Origin: Nitzschia sp. DOCU1
Lineage: Eukaryota; Bacillariophyta; Bacillariophyceae; Bacillariales; Bacillariaceae
Direction of reading: 5' to 3'
NCBI GenBank assembly: GCA_951394045.1
Contig: OX595986.1
Coordinates: 5,168,015 to 5,232,014, forward strand
Length of the DNA: 64,000 nucleotides
Shown here piece after piece: positions 59,196-64,000 of the stretch. Numbering within the stretch: the first letter of the stretch is position 1; each line of letters opens with the position of its first letter. The notes below the pieces were generated by a model. The model saw only the letters and a program-made list of their open reading frames with translations, searched no databases and was not told the origin of the DNA. Both the position numbers and the translations under genes were made by a program.

Positions 59196-59279
59196 AACAG
59201 CAGAGTTGGAAACATAGAATTTTAAGTAAAATGAGAAGAATGGGAGAAGATGAGGTTTCACTACATTATCATACTTTGT

Positions 59280-59815
59280 CATCAGTCTTCTTTATGCATT
59301 AATCTCCCATTGATATCATGTTCGTTCATACAACCTTCCTCAGCTCATCATATTTGTTCATACTTACATATGCGCAACCTCTTCATGAATCTACCTCTGA
59401 TCATACTTGTTGCTCATATAAGCCACCCCAGCTTGTCATGCTCACTCATACAGCCTCTTTGTCTTGTTACTTCATCGATAGATATGTGGATAAGTAGTTA
59501 GGTAGACAGGTAGTTATGCTGGTAGTTCGCCTGCTTCTTAGAAACGAGCCCCATAAAGTTACAGCTTTTCTTGAGATACTGAATTCATGCATCTCATAGC
59601 TTGCTTGTAGTAAGGACTCAAGTATGTCATGCTGACTTATGCAGCCTTTTTGTATTGTCACCTCATAGATGGATATGTGGATAGTTAGCTAGGTAGCTAG
59701 TTAGTTGTGCTGTTAGTTCGCCTGCTTCTTAGAAATGAGCCCAACAGAGTTGTCAGCTTCCCTTGAGATACTGAATTCAGGATTCTCATAGCCTGCAAGT
59801 AGTAAGGACCCCACG
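59280..59815. repeat. Tandem repeat with period about 190 bp
   Basis: Two clear copies with the landmarks AGTTCGCCTGCTTCTTAGAAA (59524 and 59715, 191 bp apart), TTGAGATACTGAATTCA and GTAGTAAGGAC. A weaker third copy lies to the left. It ends just where the truncated vinyl-reductase copy loses its downstream exons. Confidence 0.75.
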
Positions 59816-59890
59816 CAAAAGAGGACAAAATTGAGGCCAACTCTCTCGGCCGGCGTAACACTTGGGGCCCATGGCATATTGTCTACGTAC

Positions 59891-60214
59891 CTTTTCGAGT
59901 TGTTCTTTGTTGGAAACGTCGCATTCAATAATTTCGGCGTCCTTGAAAAATTCTCCGTACAACCTCTGGCCTTCGTCGGAATGGACTTTTTTCAAGCTTC
60001 GAACAAGTGCAACCGTTTTATATCCTTGCCGCACACTCTCTCGTACTGTCGATTTGCCTATGTACCCTGTAGCCCCAGCGACAACGACCGTTCCCCGTTC
60101 CACCATGGAAAGAGAAAACGCATGAACACAAAAACTGTTGGCGGCAGCTGCGAAGAGCAGGAACCAAAGATGTATCGACGCCCGTTGGCATCGTGATTTA
60201 TTTTGTTGTGTCAT
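59891..60214 (-). pseudogene. Truncated divinyl chlorophyllide 8-vinyl reductase copy (exon 1 only)
   Basis: ATG at 60214, 108 codons: a signal segment ending VHA|FSLSM (plastid presequence pattern), then [20 protein letters not shown] (NAD(P)-binding loop) and a run to NKEQLEK. It ends in AAG|GTACGT, the same intron position as in the intact gene at 61027. The next exon (expected to start with TFKEIAA-like sequence) is not found on the minus strand to the left; about 190-bp tandem repeats lie there instead. Without the exons the enzyme cannot be complete, so I call a truncated copy, unless a distant exon lies beyond the repeats. Confidence 0.75.
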
Positions 60215-60735
60215 CGAAAGAACGATATGAGTTTGCAATTGGTTTGTGCCGGGCGCAAAATGTAAGAGAAAGGATGTTGTGCTTCTTGGCAGGGCTTGGG
60301 ATCCTGCAGAATAAAACTGAACGCTGGCTTTGGTTGCTCTCACGGAAGGAAAGTCCGTCGGCAGAGGTGAGAGCTACACTTGGGGGTTGCTTGGGGAGTG
60401 GGCGCAAAACTCCATCCATCATTTCCAATTCCGACGACAAAAAGATCGCGCGATCGGCAGACTTCAATGGCGACGGAGTCAGTTTGGTCCAAAGTCCCTT
60501 TTTGATGCGGTAGGTATGTAACGTTGTTAACTCACGACATACCTTCAGAGTTCCAAGTTGAACTTTTCTGCGGCCAATCGTCCACTTCATTTTGGATTTC
60601 AGAAAGATCATCTTGATCATCCCAACAACAACAAACACTTTCGTTCATCAGTATTTTTGGCAAAGAGACAAAGGGACCCTTTTATTTGCCTTGCGCGTTT
60701 GTTTTTATTATAGATAGAATATCCAATATCGAATC
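60215..60735. promoter_or_regulatory. Divergent promoter region of the two vinyl-reductase copies
   Basis: 520 bp between head-to-head start codons, so it should contain both promoters. No long shared motif was found between its two halves. The open frames here do not look coding. Confidence 0.4.
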
Positions 60736-62123
60736 ATGAACCGGCAATTTACTCTTCTTGCGGCATTGGCATGTTTGTTGTGTCCGATCACCAACGCATT
60801 TTCCCTTCAAATGCAGGGGGGGAAGACTGCTGTCATCGCTGGGGCGACTGGTTACATCGGAAAATCTACTGTTCGAGAGAGCGTCAGACAGGGCTACAAG
60901 ACGATTGCCCTCGTTCGTGACAAGAGCAAAATTGAATCCAAGGAGGGGCGAGCGCTTTATGGGCAGTTCTTCGAAGGAGCTGAACTTGTTGAGTGTGATG
61001 TGACGAATCCTGATCAACTGACCAAGGTACGCGAACCTGAAAGCTCAGTCACGATAGTCGAGTTGTTCTTCACCAACCATTTGTATTAGACCTTCAAAGA
61101 AATCGCAGCCAAAAATGGAAAGATTGAAGCCGTTGTGTCTTGTCTCGCTTCTCGGTCGGGTATCAAGAAAGACGCATATGCTATTGACTACCAAGCTACA
61201 AAAAATTGTCTCGATTCTGGAATCGCAGCAAATGCCCGTCATTTTGTTCTTTTGAGTGCATTTTGTGTAAAGAATCCTTGGCTGCAGTTCCAACAAGCTA
61301 AGCTGAAATTCGAGGCCGACTTGCAAGCTCAGGATTCGATGACATGGAGCATTGTACGTCCGACAGCGTTTTTCAAATCGGTTTCGGGTCAGCTGGAAGT
61401 GATTCAACAAGGAGCTCCCTTTGTAATGTTTGGTGACGGCGAAGTTACGCGATGCAATCCAATTGCAGAATCCGAGTTGGCCCAATACCTGATGGATTGT
61501 GTCAGCGACAAATCGAGGCAGAACAAGATTATCAACCTTGGAGGTCCCGACGAGCCTTTGACCATGAAGAAACAAGGCGAAGTAAGTTTTACAACCTGTA
61601 TCATCCGCTTTTTGCTTTTAATGGTTCTCTAATTCGGCTCCAGATGTTGTTCCAAGCGGTTGGCAAGGAGCCCAACTTCTTTTACGCTCCTCTGTGGTTG
61701 TTTGATGTCATCATTGATAGTCTTCAGTGGGTCGCGGATACGTTCAAGAGTGAAAAGTTCGAGAACGCAGCCGAGCTTGGAAGGATTGGAAAGTACTACG
61801 CGGTCGAAGACATGTTGACTACCGATCCTTCGGAAAAGTTCGGCAAGATCTCGCTTCAGGAGCACTATGATCGAATCGCCAAAGAGGGGCAGGAATACGA
61901 TCCGTACACTACCATGTAAGTAACTTTTCTCGCGCCGTGTACTTTTGGTGAAGCAAACAACGATCTGATTTCCTAAACTTTGATCTTTACAATGCTTCCC
62001 CAACAGGTTCGCTAAGGCACCGACAGCTGAGTAAGTGTGTTGCCCTCCGTAGTAGCGACTATTAGGCCAGGCTTGTTTACGATTCTACCTATAATCCCCC
62101 ATTATAGCGAGCTGTTTTCGTAG
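60736..62123 (+). CDS. DVR: Divinyl chlorophyllide a 8-vinyl reductase, plastid
   Basis: Reduces the 8-vinyl group of divinyl (proto)chlorophyllide with NADPH in chlorophyll synthesis. Exons: 60736-61026, 61090-61581, 61644-61915, 62007-62030 and 62108-62123, about 364 residues; introns of 62-91 bp, all GT-AG. If the last donor (GA|GTAAGT) is not used, the protein ends at 62034 (APTAE). The presequence ends ITNA|FSLQ, a diatom plastid signal. Then come the Rossmann loop [14 protein letters not shown], the SDR-like [10 protein letters not shown], the family segment [39 protein letters not shown] and [15 protein letters not shown], all matching plant DVR. Length is close to mature plant DVR. 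It is head-to-head with a truncated paralogue. Confidence 0.93.
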
Positions 62124-62509
62124 AGTATCACATGTCGACTTGCTAGCATTGTCAACGCTACTGCTTATTTCCGTTTTCCTTACGTCGCCGCTCCGTACGT
62201 ATGGAAGTCGTCAACGACGACTCCGCCGCATCATGTTGGAAAGATTTGCAATACTGCTACCTTTTGTCACTGCTGTGCATCTGCTCTTTCCTACGAAAAT
62301 TGCTTTTTCCATACGACTTTGTGAAATATACAAGTGGCACCGTTTAGTGCGTTGGGACGTGATGTGGGAGTAAAATGCTTAGCTGTACATTATTATTTAT
62401 CGGCTCCTACTGAAGAAGGAGTTGGATGATAATGCAGGCGGGAGGGTATTTGCGAGTCCGCGTCCCCGGCGTCAGAATGCATTATCGAAATATGAATATG
62501 GAAAGTCGT
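62124..62509. other. convergent intergenic region
   Basis: About 390 bp between the 3' ends of the vinyl-reductase gene and the small plastid membrane-protein gene. A short frame without ATG is not supported. Nothing else is seen. Confidence 0.45.
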
Positions 62510-62955
62510 TTAGAATTGGTTGGGATCGGGAAGGTTGGTCAAAGCAATTCCAGCAATAACGGCAAAAACGGCAAGGCCACCCCCAGCGATCAAGGCCGTT
62601 TGAGTATTTTCTTCGCTGCTTTTCGTCGAGACTTCCATCTTTGGTTCAATAGCCCAGACATTGGACTTTCCATCCTGGTCTACCGAAACACCACGTTCAA
62701 CTGCGTTGATGCTAGAATAAGAATTGTCGTCTTCAGCAAAGACAATCGTTCGTGGGGCAGTTGTTCGCGACATGGGAGCTGTAAAGAAATCAAAAGGACA
62801 ACGACGGTTTAGTGAATCCATTGACACATGCCGTAGACGACGACAAATCCGGGACATTATTCGGTCGGAAGCGAGAAATGCTGCTACTCACCGAAACCGG
62901 CCGAGAATCGCAACACGGAAAGGACAACAACGAGGAGCGTAGAGAATCGGTTCAT
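62510..62955 (-). CDS. Small plastid-targeted single-span membrane protein, one intron
   Basis: Exon 1 62955-62892 (ATG ... GGTTTCG|GTGAGT), intron 62891-62779 (113 bp, TTTCTTTACAG), exon 2 62778-62510; 110 residues. The splice junction creates FSAGF|APMSRT, a near-perfect ASAFAP-type cleavage site for diatom plastid import, which strongly supports the model. The mature part is acidic (AEDDNSYSSINAVERGV ... NVWAIEPKMEV) with one hydrophobic span (ALIAGGGLAVFAVIAGIAL, near residues 82-100) and a short tail LTNLPDPNQF. This resembles small thylakoid proteins with a stromal or lumenal N-domain and one helix, but I do not recognise the family. It lies next to the chlorophyll gene, convergent with it. 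Confidence 0.75.
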
Positions 62956-63718
62956 CTTGATTTCGATTGAGGAGCGTCAGAAGCGAGTTTGAGGTTTGAG
63001 AGAATTTGGAAATGCAATGCAGATATAATGTGCCGTTGTCAACATACAATGAGATCGTATTCTGACAGATGGCCGACCAACAACGCTTGCTCTCTCGTCG
63101 ACAGCCTGACAGCAATCATTGACGTGTAGTCGACGCAACGTAGCCACGTTAATTCGCCTTCTTGTCATCACGAGGCGGAAGAGAGGTGAAGCTTTGTTCC
63201 TCTCTCGGATGGACTTTTTGGCCACGTACCTCACATACGTGTTTGATTCCCGTTTGGGACTCCCAATCAAAATCTTTCGCTTTCGATTAGTTGGACCATT
63301 TGATCGACCTCGCAAGCCAGTGTTGGTGTGGCTGGAACTTTCAAAACATTGGTTTTCGCGCGGAAGCAAGGCGAATCCCAAAGCGCGCTTGCCTTGACTC
63401 GTGACTTCGCCAGCCGGCAGTCTTGCTTTTCAAATACAAAAGTCGTCAATTTTACGCCTGCCGACTCACGACGTAGCATTTTCGTGTCGCAGGTGATCCG
63501 CCTGCCAACGTTCAAAATGCAGCCAGCCACATGTAAACAAAGGAAAGAAAACCAACTCGTAGAGAACGCGAAAAGCGTGCCTCTCCTTGTGCAGCTTTGG
63601 TCGGGGATCGGCCGCTATCGGTCTACATAGTGCTTCTCTTTGCAGTAGGGGGGCATCATTGGAGCCATTTTCAAATCAACAACGAGTGTCTGACATTTAT
63701 ATTCCACTTTCATTCACA
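62956..63718. promoter_or_regulatory. Divergent promoter region
   Basis: 760 bp between the divergent plastid membrane-protein and elongase genes. A TGACGT site is at 63120-63125. Several open frames on both strands lack coding character and are not annotated. Confidence 0.4.
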
Positions 63719-64000
63719 ATGACAGCGGGGCTTTCCGAAGGCTGCGTTGCCATCAACGCTGCGGGGATTGCGTACCGCGAGTTCAGCTGCGAGTACCCGC
63801 TATTGGAACCGACGTACTTTCAGTAAGTTCTTCTTTGCCGAAGTGTGGTGTCAATCGTTTTTTATTGGCACTGTCATACTAATGAAGCCGTCGTTTGGAC
63901 ACTACCAGGTTCGAAAAGGATTATGACCCCATCATTGTTTTAAATTGGATGAGAAGCAACCCCATGGTCCCTGTTTACGCTTGTGTTGCATATGGAGTGC
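63719..64000 (+). CDS. ELO-family fatty-acid elongase, 3' partial
   Basis: Exon 1 63719-63822 and exon 2 from 63909 to the window edge, intron 86 bp (CA|GTAAGT ... CTACCAG|G, phase 2). The visible 65 residues are MTAGLSEGCVAINA ... YPLLEPTYFQ joined to FEKDYDPIIVLNWMRSNPMV. The FE+xYD ... WMxxN pattern before the first membrane helix (VYACVAYGV) is the N-terminal signature of ELO (ELOVL6-like) 3-ketoacyl-CoA synthases of the endoplasmic reticulum. The catalytic HxxHH box lies outside the window, so the assignment rests on the N-terminus only. Confidence 0.6.

Larger units (their letters stand above)
57901..59262. other. repeat-derived non-coding region
   Basis: About 1.4 kb of decayed tandem sequence (two copies of GTCTAGTCTGTAGTG..AAGTAGTAAGGAA near 58430 and 58595), a CRE-like cluster (58830-58864), and a purine-rich GGGAAAAGG/GGAATAGG microsatellite (59095-59195) that begins with two TTAGGG units. 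No gene. Confidence 0.5.

Noticed and set aside
62140..62373. 77-codon hydrophobic frame after the vinyl-reductase gene
   Set aside because: No ATG start, lies in a 3' region, no family resemblance.

Overview
The window reads as nuclear DNA of a photosynthetic stramenopile, most likely a pennate diatom. The evidence is: several bipartite plastid presequences (signal peptide followed by Phe at the predicted cleavage site: NA|F, SAGF|AP, HA|F); a chlorophyll-biosynthesis gene (divinyl chlorophyllide 8-vinyl reductase); a huge secreted or surface protein with Pro/Ser-rich linkers of the PSAFPSAFPS type; short GT-AG introns (about 60-180 bp); and Ty3/gypsy elements. No bacterial operon structure is present. 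The species cannot be fixed from sequence alone.

Layout. 1-11.4 kb is gene-dense: a bacterial-type AAA-ATPase/TPR signalling module cut by the window edge, a BTB/POZ coiled-coil protein, a small TPR-like protein and a one-intron SAM-methyltransferase-like protein. 11.7-17.5 kb is one long minus-strand gene, which only becomes visible when a 74-bp intron is recognised. It encodes a predicted plastid-targeted, about 1900-residue protein made almost entirely of about 30 copies of one short module. 17.5-38.7 kb is a transposon island: a 180-bp tandem array, two related but differently built DDE-transposase-like genes (19.4-22.4 and 33.3-37.9 kb; the second carries a 3'-5' exonuclease domain inside the transposase fold), a degenerate PHD-like gene, and a rearranged fold-back Ty3 element flanked by an 87-bp duplication of the host DNA.

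39.2-48.4 kb is a two-exon gene for an about 3000-residue, membrane-anchored, Cys-rich surface protein with three almost identical 2403-bp (801-residue) repeats and a C-terminal Cys/Gly solenoid. 48.7-59.8 kb is repeat-rich. It contains a 49-bp near-perfect palindrome, a 182-bp satellite interrupted by a young, complete Ty3/gypsy element (618-bp LTRs, 5-bp target duplication TATAC, one intact 1487-residue Gag-Pol ORF), and a second array of about 190 bp.

59.9-64 kb returns to plastid and lipid metabolism: a truncated copy of the vinyl-reductase gene head-to-head with an intact five-exon copy, a small plastid membrane protein, and the start of an ELO-type fatty-acid elongase at the right edge.

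The best candidates for something undescribed are the plastid repeat protein (a possible scaffold or linker), the exonuclease-containing transposase-like protein, and the triplicated surface protein. All functional statements are from reading the sequence only; no database search was run.
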